Assembly: GCF_023544445.1 (NCBI RefSeq)
Contig: NZ_JALPVJ010000036.1
Span: forward strand, 1 to 64,000
DNA: 64,000 bases
Direction: 5' to 3'
Source of the DNA: Actinoplanes sp. M2I2
GTDB taxonomy: Bacteria > Actinomycetota > Actinomycetes > Mycobacteriales > Micromonosporaceae
Shown here: one piece after another, positions 1-9,600 of the stretch
Position numbering within the stretch: the first letter of the stretch is position 1
Layout: the number at the start of each line of letters is the position of its first letter
Notes under the pieces: model-generated
What the model saw: only the letters and a program-made list of their open reading frames with translations
Databases searched by the model: none
What the model was told of the DNA's origin: nothing
Position numbers and translations under genes: made by a program

Positions 1-127
1 CCGGCTCGCCGACCATGATGAGGCGGCCGATCCGGTAGGTGGGAACGGGCAGCGTCCCGGCCGCGTACTGCCGCCGAGCGGTGATGTACGCGATGCCGGT
101 CGACGCCGCCCATTCCTTGAGGTTCAC
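1..127 (-). CDS. IS607-family serine recombinase TnpA, N-terminal part
   Basis: The gene begins at a GTG (125-127) and runs off the left edge; 42 codons are visible. The start reads VNLKEWAASTGIAYITARRQ and continues with AAGTLPVP and YRIGRLIMV. This is the MerR-like winged-helix DNA-binding segment typical of IS607 OrfA, which precedes a serine-resolvase catalytic domain (not visible). The GTG is chosen because the upstream ATG pair is in another frame and stops within a few codons. In this family the enzyme recombines circular intermediates with little target specificity. A stand-alone excisionase-like HTH gene is the alternative. Confidence 0.7.
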   Translation of the reverse strand, partial: MNLKEWAASTGIAYITARRQYAAGTLPVPTYRIGRLIMVGEP

Positions 128-185
128 CCGAGCATCATAGCCGCCTTAAGAGCGCCAAAGATGCACGAAGCGCCAACAGTTAGCC
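1..185 (-). mobile_element. left end of an IS607-family element (partial)
   Basis: The minus strand carries the first 42 codons of an IS607-type recombinase, followed by about 58 bp of non-coding DNA. Recognisable NUDIX coding sequence then resumes. IS607 elements carry tnpA near one end with a short leader, and tnpB downstream in the same orientation, so most of the element would lie left of the window. The outer boundary near 180-190 is inferred from where NUDIX homology resumes. IS607 elements lack terminal inverted repeats, so the exact junction cannot be seen here. Confidence 0.55.
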
Positions 186-613
186 GCCCCCACCCGGCGG
201 TCCCGAGCGGCGCACCGGGCGTCTGGGCTGCCCCCGGTGGTGGCATCGAACCGGGTGAGGACGGGCGGTCCGCGCTGCGCCGCGAGCTGCTGGAGGAGAC
301 GGGCCTGGTCACCGCGGTCGATCCGCCGCACGTCTGGCATCAAGTGATCGTCGGCGCGGACCAGGCGTCCGGCTTCGACGGCATCGTCAACGACTACTTC
401 CTCGTGCGGACCGCCCGCTTCGAGCCTCGGGGCGAGTTCACCGACGACCACCTCGCGGCTGATGAGCTCCTCGAGACCTTCCGGTGGTGGAGGCTCACCG
501 AAGTCGCCGGTTACACCGGGCCTGACCTGTTCTCGCCGCGGGACCTTGCCACTCTGCTGTCCGACCTGCTCACGTCCGGGGTCCCCGCCGGCCCGGTCAC
601 CCTCGGTCTATGA
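161..613 (+). pseudogene. NUDIX hydrolase, N-terminally truncated
   Basis: The reading frame holds an intact Nudix box (GGGIEPGE, then RRELLEETGL at about residues 40-50). The C-terminal half has the FRWW...TEVA segment common in actinobacterial Nudix proteins. Homology starts only at about HPAVPSGAPGVW, so the first beta strands of the fold (about 20-30 residues carrying the usual leucine-rich strand) are missing. They are replaced by a short leader that lies in the flanking IS607 end. The ATG at 161 is probably fortuitous and has no clear ribosome-binding site. Family members hydrolyse nucleoside diphosphates linked to another moiety; the substrate here cannot be read. A shortened active protein is possible but less likely. 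The stop lies 5 bp from the convergent aroE stop. Confidence 0.6.
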
Positions 614-618
614 AGACG

Positions 619-1455
619 TCATCGGGTCGCGGCGGCACGGAGCAGCGCTTCCCGCATCGCCTGCTCGGGGGCCGGGACGACGCCGGTGAACTGCTCGAAC
701 TGGCTCAGCGCCTGCGCCAGCAACAGGTCGAGACCGGACAGCACCGGTACGCCGTGGGCCAGCGCATCGGCCGCCAGCGGGGTCGGCCACGGGTCGTAGA
801 GCGCGTCGAACAGCACCGTGCCGTCGCGCCAGGGCACCTCGCCGGCCAGGTGGTCGCCCGCGCCCTTGGGCACCGTGGAGATCACCGCATCGGCCTGGAA
901 CGTCTCGGGGGCGCGGCCCCACGGCACGCTCAGCATCGTGACGCCGAGCGCGGCCGCGGCCGGCGCCAACTCGGTCAGCGCGGCCGGGCGACGGGTCACC
1001 ACCGTAACGGCCGAGGCGCCGAGCTGGGCGGCGGCGGCCAGGGCGGCGCGGGCTGTGCCGCCACCGCCGAGCACGGTCACCGACGGCGCGGGCTTGAGAC
1101 CGGCGTCGCGCAGCACCCGGACCATGCCGGTCACGTCGGTGTTGTCGGCCTGCCAGCTGCCGTCCTCCCGGCGTACGAGCGTGTTGGCCGCACCCGTCGC
1201 GACCGCGACCGGGGTGGCCACCGCGGCCAGGCGCAGCGCCTCGGCCTTGAGCGGCATCGTCAGCGACAGCCCGGCCCACTCCGGGCCCAGCCCGGCGACC
1301 AGGGCGGCGAGGTCGGCCTCGACGCACTCGAAGGACGAGTACGACCAGCCGGGCAGCCCCGCCGCGGCGTAGCCGGCGTTGTGGATCACCGGCGACAGCG
1401 AGTGCGCGATCGGCCGGCCGCACACCGCGGCGCGCCGGGACGGGGTCGTTGTCAC
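619..1455 (-). CDS. aroE: shikimate dehydrogenase
   Basis: The protein has 278 aa and reduces 3-dehydroshikimate to shikimate with NADPH in the chorismate pathway. The N-terminus shows the substrate-binding motif GRPIAHSLSPVIHN (about residues 13-26). The catalytic Lys lies in LTMPLKAEA (about 64-72), and VLGGGGTARA (about 128) is the NADP-binding glycine loop. The second shikimate motif NTLV and a C-terminal LLAQALSQFE helix are also present. Length is normal for the family. It is last in a minus-strand run ruvX-mltG-aroE, starting only 10 bp after the mltG stop, so it is probably co-transcribed with them. The same order occurs in mycobacteria. Confidence 0.95.
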   Translation of the reverse strand: MTTTPSRRAAVCGRPIAHSLSPVIHNAGYAAAGLPGWSYSSFECVEADLAALVAGLGPEWAGLSLTMPLKAEALRLAAVATPVAVATGAANTLVRREDGSWQADNTDVTGMVRVLRDAGLKPAPSVTVLGGGGTARAALAAAAQLGASAVTVVTRRPAALTELAPAAAALGVTMLSVPWGRAPETFQADAVISTVPKGAGDHLAGEVPWRDGTVLFDALYDPWPTPLAADALAHGVPVLSGLDLLLAQALSQFEQFTGVVPAPEQAMREALLRAAATR

Positions 1456-1465
1456 GCCCGACAGA

Positions 1466-2662
1466 TTAGTCGCACTGCAGTTTGATGCCGTTCGCGCACG
1501 CCTTGTCGATGTTTTTCTCGTGCTCGGCGTCGGTGACGGCGAAGGCGGAGTTGCCGGCCTTGTCGACGGCCACGAAGAACAGCCACGGCCCGCTGGCCGG
1601 CTTCATCGCCGCCTGGAGCGCGGCCCGGCCCGGGCTGTCGATCGGGCCCGGGGTCAGCCCGGCCTGGCTCACCGAGTTGTACGGGTTCTTGGGGTCGTTG
1701 AGCTCGGCCTTGGACAGCTGACCGGAGTGCTTGGCCTCGCCGCCCTTGAGCTGGAGCCAGTAGTTCGCCGTGACGTCGAACTGCAGCGGCATCGGCGGCT
1801 TCTGGATGTACGTGCGGTTGTAGGCCACTCGGGCGATCTTCGCGGTGTCCTTGGCCGCGCCGGACTCGGCCTGGGCCAGCGACGCGACGATCAGCGCCTC
1901 GAAGGGCGACACCGACAGGTTGTTCTCCACCGTGTCGATGAAGCCGAGATCCGTGGTGGTGTCGATGAACTTGCCCACCATCACCTCGAGGATGCCCTTC
2001 GCGTCCAGCTTGGGGTCGAACTCGTACGTGTCCGGGAAGAGGAAGCCCTCGATCGACTTACGGGCCGGCTTGCCGTCGCGGCGGTTGAACCAGAAGTCGG
2101 GAACGCCCAGGTCCTCGGGCTTCTTGGCCGCTTCCACGAAGTCGTCCACCGGGATCTTGGTGGCCTTGGAGAGCAGCTCGTAGGTCTGCATCATGGTCAG
2201 ACCCTCGCGGATGGTGACACCGCGGGTGACACGCGCCTTGGGGTCCAGGAGCATGGTCACGGCGTTGGCCGCCGACATCTGCTTCTTCATGTTGTACGTG
2301 CCGGACTGGATGTTCTTGCCCTTGGGGTTCTCGTCCGCGGCGTTGACGAAGGCCTTGGTGCTCTTGACGACGTCGGACTCGACCAGCGTGTTGCCGATCT
2401 CGGTCAGGGTCGCGTTCTTCTCGATCGTGACCTGCATGGCCTCGCCGCCGGCGCCGTCGTAGTCGGCGGCCGTGAAGAATCCCTTGACCTTGTTGTAGCC
2501 GAAGTACACGCCACCACCGAGCGCGGCGAGCAGGACAAAAGCCATCACAAAGGCGATGCCGGACTTGCCCGAGCCCTTCTTGGCACCGCGGGCGCCCCGC
2601 CGATGACGGGGCTTGCCTTTCTCGGCATGCTCGTCGAAAGCCAGGTCCAGCTCGTCGATCAT
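1466..2662 (-). CDS. mltG: endolytic murein transglycosylase MltG
   Basis: This 398-aa membrane protein has a basic cytosolic tail of about 32 residues (RHRRGARGAKK), then one transmembrane helix (about 34-55, IAFVMAFVLLAALGGGVYF). A periplasm-facing YceG/MltG domain runs to the C-terminus. The probable catalytic Glu is in ALIVASLAQAESG, and the family segments EGFLFPDTYEF and PNPYNS-like KNPYNSVSQAGLTPGPI are clear. MltG cuts nascent glycan strands and sets their length. The ATG overlaps the ruvX stop by ATGA, indicating translational coupling. Length is normal. Confidence 0.94.
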   Translation of the reverse strand: MIDELDLAFDEHAEKGKPRHRRGARGAKKGSGKSGIAFVMAFVLLAALGGGVYFGYNKVKGFFTAADYDGAGGEAMQVTIEKNATLTEIGNTLVESDVVKSTKAFVNAADENPKGKNIQSGTYNMKKQMSAANAVTMLLDPKARVTRGVTIREGLTMMQTYELLSKATKIPVDDFVEAAKKPEDLGVPDFWFNRRDGKPARKSIEGFLFPDTYEFDPKLDAKGILEVMVGKFIDTTTDLGFIDTVENNLSVSPFEALIVASLAQAESGAAKDTAKIARVAYNRTYIQKPPMPLQFDVTANYWLQLKGGEAKHSGQLSKAELNDPKNPYNSVSQAGLTPGPIDSPGRAALQAAMKPASGPWLFFVAVDKAGNSAFAVTDAEHEKNIDKACANGIKLQCD

Positions 2663-3117
2663 CTCTGCCTCCGCTGTGCGTCCAGCCAGCTCTGCAGGAT
2701 CTCCACCGCGGCCGCCTGGTCGACGACCGCCCGCTGACGCTTCCCTCGGACGCCACGCTCGGCCAGCCTACGGGTCGCGACCACGGTCGACATCCTTTCG
2801 TCCGTCAAGACGACCGGCACTTCGCCGACCGCCGCCACCAGTCGCCCGGTGTACGCACGGATGTCGATGGCAGCAGGCCCCTCAGCCCCGTTCAGGCGAA
2901 CCGGGAGTCCCACCACGATCTGCACCACCTCGTGTTCCCCCACGAGGCGGACGAGCTCAGCTATGTCGCCAGGCACGGCATCCTCAGCCGCACCCATGTC
3001 ACGGGACAACGTGACCAGGGGGGTGGCCAGAATCCCGTCAGGGTCGCTGATGGCGACCCCGACGCGCACCTTACCGACATCCACGCCCAGTCGCCTACCC
3101 CGCGACAGTGCGCTCAT
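2659..3117 (-). CDS. ruvX: RuvX/YqgF-family Holliday junction resolvase-like nuclease (pre-16S rRNA nuclease)
   Basis: The protein has 152 aa with an RNase H-like fold. Visible motifs are GVDVGKVRVGVAISDP (first acidic residue), VVGLPVRLNGAEG, LTDERMSTV and a C-terminal DQAAAVEILQSWLD carrying the last acidic residue. YqgF proteins mature the 5' end of 16S rRNA in E. coli, and resolvase-like roles have been proposed. The ATG at 3115-3117 is chosen because GAGGGTGG lies just upstream; a few in-frame GTGs further up would add about eight residues without a better site. It lies between alaS (23 bp upstream) and mltG (4-bp overlap). Confidence 0.92.
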   Translation of the reverse strand: MSALSRGRRLGVDVGKVRVGVAISDPDGILATPLVTLSRDMGAAEDAVPGDIAELVRLVGEHEVVQIVVGLPVRLNGAEGPAAIDIRAYTGRLVAAVGEVPVVLTDERMSTVVATRRLAERGVRGKRQRAVVDQAAAVEILQSWLDAQRRQR

Positions 3118-3140
3118 TCGGCCACCCTCCGTAGTCACCA

Positions 3141-5825
3141 CTAGGCCGCAGCCTCGTTCACCGCCTTCTCGACCGCCGCCAGCAGCGACGGGACCTGGTC
3201 GGCGGGGAGACCGCCACCCTGGGCCAGATCGGCGTTGCCGCCGCCCCGGCCGGACAGCGCGCCCTTGACCAGGTCGGCCGCGGAGAGCCCGCGACCCTTC
3301 GCCGCCGCGTTGAGCGCGACGATCAGCGACGCCTTGCCGTTCGACCGGGCCGCCACCGCGACGACCGCGGGGCGAGCCGCGTCGATCTTGCCGCGGATCT
3401 CCTGGGCCAGGGTACGCACGTCGTTGCCGGCCGCCCCTTCCGGAGCCTCGGCCCCGACGAAGGCCACGCCGCGCAGGTCCTTGGCCTGGGCGGCCAGCGT
3501 GCCGGCGCCGCCGAGCACCATCTGGGCCCGCATCTTCTCGAGCTCCTTCTCGGCGTCGCGCAGCGCGGTGACCGTCTGCTCGACCCGGTCGGCGACCTGG
3601 TCGCCGGGCACCCGGAACAGCTCGGCCAGGCGGGACACCAGCAGGTGCTCCTTGGCCAGGAAGCCGAACGCGTCGATGCCGACCAGGGCCTCCACGCGGC
3701 GCACGCCGGAGCCGATCGACTGCTCGTTGAGGATCTTCACGAGGCCGAGCTGGCCCGAGCGGGCCACATGCGTGCCGCCGCAAAGTTCACGCGCGTAGTC
3801 GCCGACTTCAACCACTCGGACCTCGTCGCCGTACTTCTCCCCGAACAGCGCCATCGCGCCCAGCCGGCGCGCTTCCTCCTGGGAGGTGATGAACGCGTGG
3901 ACCTCGAGGTCACGCAGCAGCACCTCGTTGACCTGCTGCTCGACGTCGTTGAGCACCGCGGGCGAGACGGCCCCCGGGGTGTTGAAGTCGAACCGCAGCC
4001 GGCCCGGGGCGTTCAACGAGCCGGCCTGGGTCGCCGACTCGCCGAGGAACGCGCGCATCGTCTGGTGGATCAGGTGGGTCGCCGTGTGCGAGCGCGAGAT
4101 CGCCTTGCGCCGGGTCACGTCGATCTCGGCCTCGGCCGCCTCGCCCACCCGGATCTCGCCCCGGATGACCCGCGCCTTGTGCACGATCAGGCCCGGGACG
4201 GGCTGCTGCACGTCGACGACCTCGACCTGGCCGCCGCCGACCTTGATGACGCCGGTGTCGGCCTGCTGGCCACCGCCCTCGGCGTAGAACGGCGTCGTGT
4301 CGAGGACCAGCTCGACGAAGTCGCCCTCGCCGGCCACCTCGAGCGCGCCGCCGCCACCGATCAGCGAGCGCACCCGCGACTCGCGGGTGACCTCCTGATA
4401 GCCGGTGAACTCGACCGGGCCGCCGGCGTCGAGCGCGGTCCGGTAGGCCGAGAGGTCGGCGTGACCGGTCTTGCGCGCCGCCGCGTCGGCCTTGGCCCGG
4501 GACCGCTGGTCGGCCATGAGCCGGCGGAAGCCGTCCTGGTCGACGTCGAGGCCCTGCTCCTGCGCGATCTCCAGGGTCAGGTCGATCGGGAAGCCGTACG
4601 TGTCGTGCAGCTGGAACGCGCGGTCGCCGCTCAGCTTGGCGCCGCCCGTCTTCTTGGTGTCGCTGATCGCGGTGTCGAGGATCGTCGTGCCCGCGCGCAG
4701 CGTGGAGAGGAACGCGTCCTCCTCGGCGTACGCGTACGTGGAGATCCGGCCGAACTCCTCGGCCAGCTCCGGGTACGACGGCGCCATGCAGTCGCGGGCC
4801 ACCGGCAGCAGCTCGGGCAGCGCCGGCGCCTGCCAGCCGAGCAGGCGGATCGACCGGATCGCCCGGCGCATGATCCGCCGCAGCACGTAGCCACGGCCCT
4901 CGTTGCTCGGCGTGACACCGTCGCCGATCAGCATGAGCGCGGTGCGCACGTGGTCGGCGATCACCCGCAGGCGTACGTCGTCGGGGTGCGACTCGCCGGC
5001 GACGTGCCCGGAGTGCGCGCCGTAGACCTTGCCGGTCATCTCGGCCGCGCGGGCCAGGATCGGGCGGACCTCGTCGATCTCGTACAGGTTGTCGACGCCC
5101 TGCAGGACCGACGCGACGCGCTCCAGGCCCATGCCGGTGTCGATGTTCTTGTTGGGCAGGTCGCCGACGATCGTGAAGTCGGTCTTCGACTTCACGTCGG
5201 TGATGGCGTACTGCATGAAGACCAGATTCCAGATCTCCATGTAGCGGTCCTCGTCGACCGCCGGACCACCCTCACGGCCGTACTGCGGGCCGCGGTCGTA
5301 GAAGATCTCCGAGCACGGGCCGGCCGGGCCGGGGATGCCCATCGACCAGAAGTTGTCCTTCTCGTTGCGGCGAACGATCCGCGACTCGGGGACGCCGATG
5401 GCCTTCCAGTGCGCGTACGCCTCGTCGTCGTCCAGGAAGACGGTCGGCCAGATCCGCTCCGGGTCGAGGCCGTAACCCCCCTCGGACTGCGGCTTGGTGA
5501 CCAGCTCCCAGGCGAGCTTGATCGCGCCTTCCTTGAAGTAGTCGCCGAACGAGAAGTTGCCGTTCATCTGGAAGAACGTGCCGTGCCGAGAGGTCTTGCC
5601 GACCTCGTCGATGTCCGGCGTACGGATGCACTTCTGCACGCTGACGGCGCGCTTGAAGGCCGGGCTGCGCTGACCCAGGAAGTACGGCACGAACTGGACC
5701 ATGCCGGCGTTGATGAACAGCAGGTTGGGGTCGTCGATAGCGGGCAGCGGGGCACTCGGCACGACCGTGTGCCCGTTGGCCTCGAAATGCGCCAGATAGC
5801 GCCGCTTGATCTCCGCCGTTTTCAT
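3141..5825 (-). CDS. alaS: alanine-tRNA ligase
   Basis: This 894-aa class II synthetase has the usual layout. The catalytic core has motif 1 near FINAGMVQFVPYFLG, motif 2 around RHGTFFQMNGNFSFGDYFK, and motif 3 in GLGLERV-like GMGLERVASVLQG. A tRNA-recognition region follows, then the editing domain with the zinc ligands SHTATHLIH and CGGTHV, and a C-terminal DHHA1 domain ending in GGGNADLAQGGG. It charges tRNA-Ala and clears mis-acylated Ser/Gly. The ATG overlaps the stop of the upstream DUF6167 gene by ATGA. Length and motifs look intact. Confidence 0.97.
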   Translation of the reverse strand: MKTAEIKRRYLAHFEANGHTVVPSAPLPAIDDPNLLFINAGMVQFVPYFLGQRSPAFKRAVSVQKCIRTPDIDEVGKTSRHGTFFQMNGNFSFGDYFKEGAIKLAWELVTKPQSEGGYGLDPERIWPTVFLDDDEAYAHWKAIGVPESRIVRRNEKDNFWSMGIPGPAGPCSEIFYDRGPQYGREGGPAVDEDRYMEIWNLVFMQYAITDVKSKTDFTIVGDLPNKNIDTGMGLERVASVLQGVDNLYEIDEVRPILARAAEMTGKVYGAHSGHVAGESHPDDVRLRVIADHVRTALMLIGDGVTPSNEGRGYVLRRIMRRAIRSIRLLGWQAPALPELLPVARDCMAPSYPELAEEFGRISTYAYAEEDAFLSTLRAGTTILDTAISDTKKTGGAKLSGDRAFQLHDTYGFPIDLTLEIAQEQGLDVDQDGFRRLMADQRSRAKADAAARKTGHADLSAYRTALDAGGPVEFTGYQEVTRESRVRSLIGGGGALEVAGEGDFVELVLDTTPFYAEGGGQQADTGVIKVGGGQVEVVDVQQPVPGLIVHKARVIRGEIRVGEAAEAEIDVTRRKAISRSHTATHLIHQTMRAFLGESATQAGSLNAPGRLRFDFNTPGAVSPAVLNDVEQQVNEVLLRDLEVHAFITSQEEARRLGAMALFGEKYGDEVRVVEVGDYARELCGGTHVARSGQLGLVKILNEQSIGSGVRRVEALVGIDAFGFLAKEHLLVSRLAELFRVPGDQVADRVEQTVTALRDAEKELEKMRAQMVLGGAGTLAAQAKDLRGVAFVGAEAPEGAAGNDVRTLAQEIRGKIDAARPAVVAVAARSNGKASLIVALNAAAKGRGLSAADLVKGALSGRGGGNADLAQGGGLPADQVPSLLAAVEKAVNEAAA

Positions 5826-6091
5826 CGGTTCCCCTCCTGGCCGTCCGGGCCGTCCTCGTCCACGTACAGCTCACCCTGGGCGAAAGCCTTGTTGATCTGT
5901 TCCTCGCGGTCCGCCGCGAGCTCACGGACGTCATCCACGAAGCTACGCACCGACTCGACCAGGCCGCCAGCGGATTGCGACAGCGTGGTGGCGATGCCGG
6001 ACGGGGTGAACTCGTTCGCCTTCTGGGTGAGTTTGCGAACGACGACGGCGCCGACGGCCAGGCCGACGCCCAGCCAGAGCAGGCGCTTCAT
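5822..6091 (-). CDS. DUF6167-type small membrane protein
   Basis: This 89-aa protein has one N-terminal membrane segment (MKRLLWLGVGLAVGAVVVRK) and a soluble helical tail with an acidic end (DEDGPDGQEGNR). It matches the small DUF6167 family found immediately upstream of alaS in many actinomycetes. No enzymatic motif is visible and the function is unknown. It shares an ATGA overlap with alaS and follows the DUF948 gene by 42 bp, so the three probably form one transcript. The ribosome-binding site GGGAA lies before the ATG. Confidence 0.8.
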   Translation of the reverse strand: MKRLLWLGVGLAVGAVVVRKLTQKANEFTPSGIATTLSQSAGGLVESVRSFVDDVRELAADREEQINKAFAQGELYVDEDGPDGQEGNR

Positions 6092-6133
6092 GGCGGGTGG
6101 TTCCCTTCGCTTGTCTTGTCGGGTGACGGCTGG

Positions 6134-6586
6134 TCAGCGGCGAGCGGCCTTGCGGCGCTGCTTGAGGGTCTCGCGGATCTCCCGGGACTCCTCGGCGTTC
6201 CGCCGGGCCTGCACGGTCTTGCGCAGGCCGTAGCCGAACGACGCCACCTTGACCAACGGGTTGGCCGCCGCGGCCGCGACGACCGTCGACAGGTTGGCCA
6301 CGTTGGCGGTGACGTGCGCGGCGTGCTCGGTGATCGTGTCGACCTTCTCGAGCTGGACGTTCACTCCGTCCAAAGAGACCTGCACCTGACCCAGTGCGGT
6401 GTTCACGTTACGGACAGTCTCGTTCACGTCACCCAGCAGCGGGCCGGTACGGTCGGTCAGGTCGTTGATCGCCCGCGTGGCGGCGTCGACCGTGCGGCCC
6501 AGCTTGAAGATCGGCACGGCGAGCACGAAGACGAGCATCAGAAACGCGCCCGCCGCGATCAGGCCTGCGATATCTCCGGCGTCCAT
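6134..6586 (-). CDS. DUF948-family membrane protein
   Basis: This 150-aa protein (from the chosen start) has a single N-terminal transmembrane helix (about residues 6-27, IAGLIAAGAFLMLVFVLAVPIF). A long amphipathic helical stretch (about 30-110) matches DUF948, whose members resemble coiled-coil, methyl-accepting-like segments. The tail is highly basic (RETLKQRRKAARR). The ATG at 6584-6586 is preferred over an upstream start at 6613 because GGGAGAAG lies 8 nt before it. It sits upstream of the DUF6167 gene and alaS, an arrangement shared by many actinomycetes. Function is unknown. Confidence 0.82.
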   Translation of the reverse strand: MDAGDIAGLIAAGAFLMLVFVLAVPIFKLGRTVDAATRAINDLTDRTGPLLGDVNETVRNVNTALGQVQVSLDGVNVQLEKVDTITEHAAHVTANVANLSTVVAAAAANPLVKVASFGYGLRKTVQARRNAEESREIRETLKQRRKAARR

Positions 6587-6662
6587 CAGGCGCTTCTCCC
6601 TTACAAAGATCACATTCGGCGGGTCAACGTGCAGACCCTACCGTCCGTGACCTCAGCCCGCG

Positions 6663-9600
6663 TCACGACGCCGAGGGTGTCGGCGTCAGGAGCGGGTCGT
6701 CGGGGATCGGCGCGTCCGGGGTCTCCCCCACCAGCGGGCTCTTCTGCGGGTCGGGCTTGCCGCGGGTGTCGGCGATCGCGTGCCACACCTTGATACTCAC
6801 CGAGGATCCGACGCACTGCCCCGGCGGCGTCACCGGCGGAGCCGTCGACCCGGCCAGCGCCGGGTCGTTGGCGGCGATCTGGTCGACCTCGCACTTGGGC
6901 CGGCCCACGCGCAGGTCCAGTGTGAACTCGTCCCGCTTCCAGCAGGTGTAGGTGCCGTCCCCGGTCTTGAGCGGCTCCTCCGGGCAGTCCGCCACCTTCC
7001 ACGGCGACCAGCCGGCCGAGGTCAGAGCCGAGGTGTACGCCGCGGTGGTCTCCGGGATCGGCCGCTGCGACTCGGCCGTACGCTCGCGGAACGTGCAGTC
7101 GATGAAGCACCACCGGCTGCCGCTGCTCTGGTCGTCGACCTTCTGCGTGGCCCACGTGGGCACGTCGAGCGAGTCGAGCGAGCCGAACACCGGGTCGCTG
7201 CTTGCGGCGCGCAGACCGAAGAAGGCCGGCAGCACGACCAGCACCACGACGGCCAGCGAGAGCAGGACGAGCTTGCGCCGGCTGCGCAGTTGCTGACGCA
7301 GGCCGCCGCGGCCCGGCTCGTCGTCGGGCTCGTCCTCGCCCGGGCCGGCCGCCCCGGCGATGCCCGCGGCCTTCGCCGCCGCGGCCTTGGCCCCGACGAC
7401 CGGAGCCCGGGCGGCGCCGCTCGAACGTCCATCTTCACCCCTGAGGGGTACGCCGTCGCCGTCCGGTCCCGAGCCGGCGGATGCCCGCGCGGGCATCCCC
7501 GCGGGCGCGGCCACCGAGGCCGAGCCGACCCGGGCGGCGGCCACTGCGCCACCGACGGGCGCGGCGCCCCCGGACGCCGGTCGGACCCTCGCGGCGCCGG
7601 CGGCGCTGCCCGGCACACCGGCCGAGGCCGGTCCCGCGGCAACGCCGGCAGCGCCGACGGCGGCCGAGCCCGCAGTGCCGACCGACGCGGAACCCGCCGC
7701 ACCGCCGACCGAAGCCGAACCCGCCGCGCCGCCGACCGACGCTGAACCCGCCGGGCCGCCGACCGATGCGGACCCGGCCGCACCGCCGACCGATGCAGAA
7801 CCTGCCGCACCGCCGACCGACGCCGAACCCGCCGCACCGCCGACCGACGGGTCGCCGCTCGCCGAGCCGTGCGTCGTCGGGCTTGCCGGGCGGCCGGGCG
7901 CCACCGCGCGGGCGGCCGCGGCCGCACCGCCCTGGGCACCACGAACCGCCGGAGAAGCTGCCGGCCCGGCGCCCGGAGCCGCCGTTCCACCGCCCTGAGC
8001 GGATCGAACGGCCGCCGAACCCGCCGAGCCACTCATCGCGGCCGAAGCAGCACCGCCCTGAGCACCACGAACCGCCGCTGAACCCGCCGGGGCCGCACCG
8101 CTCTGGGCAGCACGAACCGCCGCCGAACCCGCCGGGCCGGAAGCAGTACCGCCCTGGGAGCCACGACCCGCCGGTCCGTCGATCGGGCCCGAAGCGGCAC
8201 CGCCCCGAGCGCCACGAACCCCCGCCGACCCCGCGGTGGCACCACGCTGAGCACCGCGAACCGCCCGGGAACCCGCCGCCGGGCCGGCAGCGGGATTGTT
8301 CTGAGCGGCACGAATCGCCGCGGTTCCGGCCGGCCCACCGGCTGCGGCCGGGCCCGTCGCCGAAGCGGCAGCGCCCGGGCCGGCCGGCGGTCGGCCGGGC
8401 ACCGCTTGTGCTCGTGAAAGTTGCCCGTATTCACCCGGGACCTGGTCGGCGTCGCCCGGCGCCGCTCCGGGCGCCCGGCCGTGCCGGGGCCGGTCGTTGT
8501 CGTCCTGGTCGGCATCGCCGCGCGGCACGCCGGGGACGCTTCCGGCCCGCGAAAGCTGGCCGTACTCCCCCGGCACCGGCGACGTCTGCGCGGGCGCCGG
8601 TGTTCCGTAGTCCTGCGCGGGAGCGGACCGCCCATAGGCATCCGGCACCGGCTGACCGTAGGGCTGACCCGGCGACGGATGGTGGTAATCCCGGACCGGC
8701 AGCGGGGGGTGGGGCTGGGCCGGCGACGACTGGCCGTAGTCCTGAGCCGGCTCGGCGTGACCATAAGGCCGAGTGGACGGCGGTTGGCCGTAGTCCTGAG
8801 CCGGCCCGGCTTGGCCGTAAGGCTGGGCCGGCGACGGCTGGCCGTAGTCCTGAGCCGGCGCCGCCTGGCCGTAGGGCTGAGAGGGCGACGGCTGGTTGCC
8901 GGACGGGGCGTTCGGCGCCTGCCCGTAGAGGCTCTGCGGCCGGCCCGGCGATACCGGATCGGCCGGCGGAGACACCGGACGAACGGGAGCAGCGCCCGCG
9001 CCCCTCCCGCCCCGGCTGCGGCGGCCCGGCTCAGGCCGGCCCTGGCCCTGGCGGCTGTCCTCGTTCTGGTCGCCCGGCTGCGGCTGGCCTGGCTGTGACT
9101 GGCCCGGCTGTGACTGGCCCGGCTGTGACTGGCGTGGTTGCGGCTGGCCCGGCTGCGGCTGGCCCGGCTGCGGACCGCCACGCCGGCCGACCCGGCCCGA
9201 CGCCTCACCGGCCCGGGGGATGACGCCCGAGGTCTGCCCGGCCATCGCGCCGGCCCGCCCCGGAACCGCCGGGGTCCGCACGCCTTCGCGCCCCGGCACG
9301 ACCGGCGGCACCACAGCAGCGGCCCGCGCGGTCTGCCCCGCCCCGGTCGCCCCGGGCGGGGTTACGGGGAAACCGCCGGTGTGCCCCGACATCCCGGCGC
9401 CGCCCGGGCCACGCCCGCCGGCGCCGCTCTGACCCGGACCACCCTGCGGTCCGACCCGGCCCGACCGGCCCGGTGCACCCTGGTCAGCGCCGTCCTGCGG
9501 CGTGCCGCGGCCCGGCCGCGCCGGTCCACCTCGATCAGTCCCGTGCTGCGTCCCACCACGACCAGGCCGGGCCGGCCTGGTCGGATCGGAAAAATCCTGC

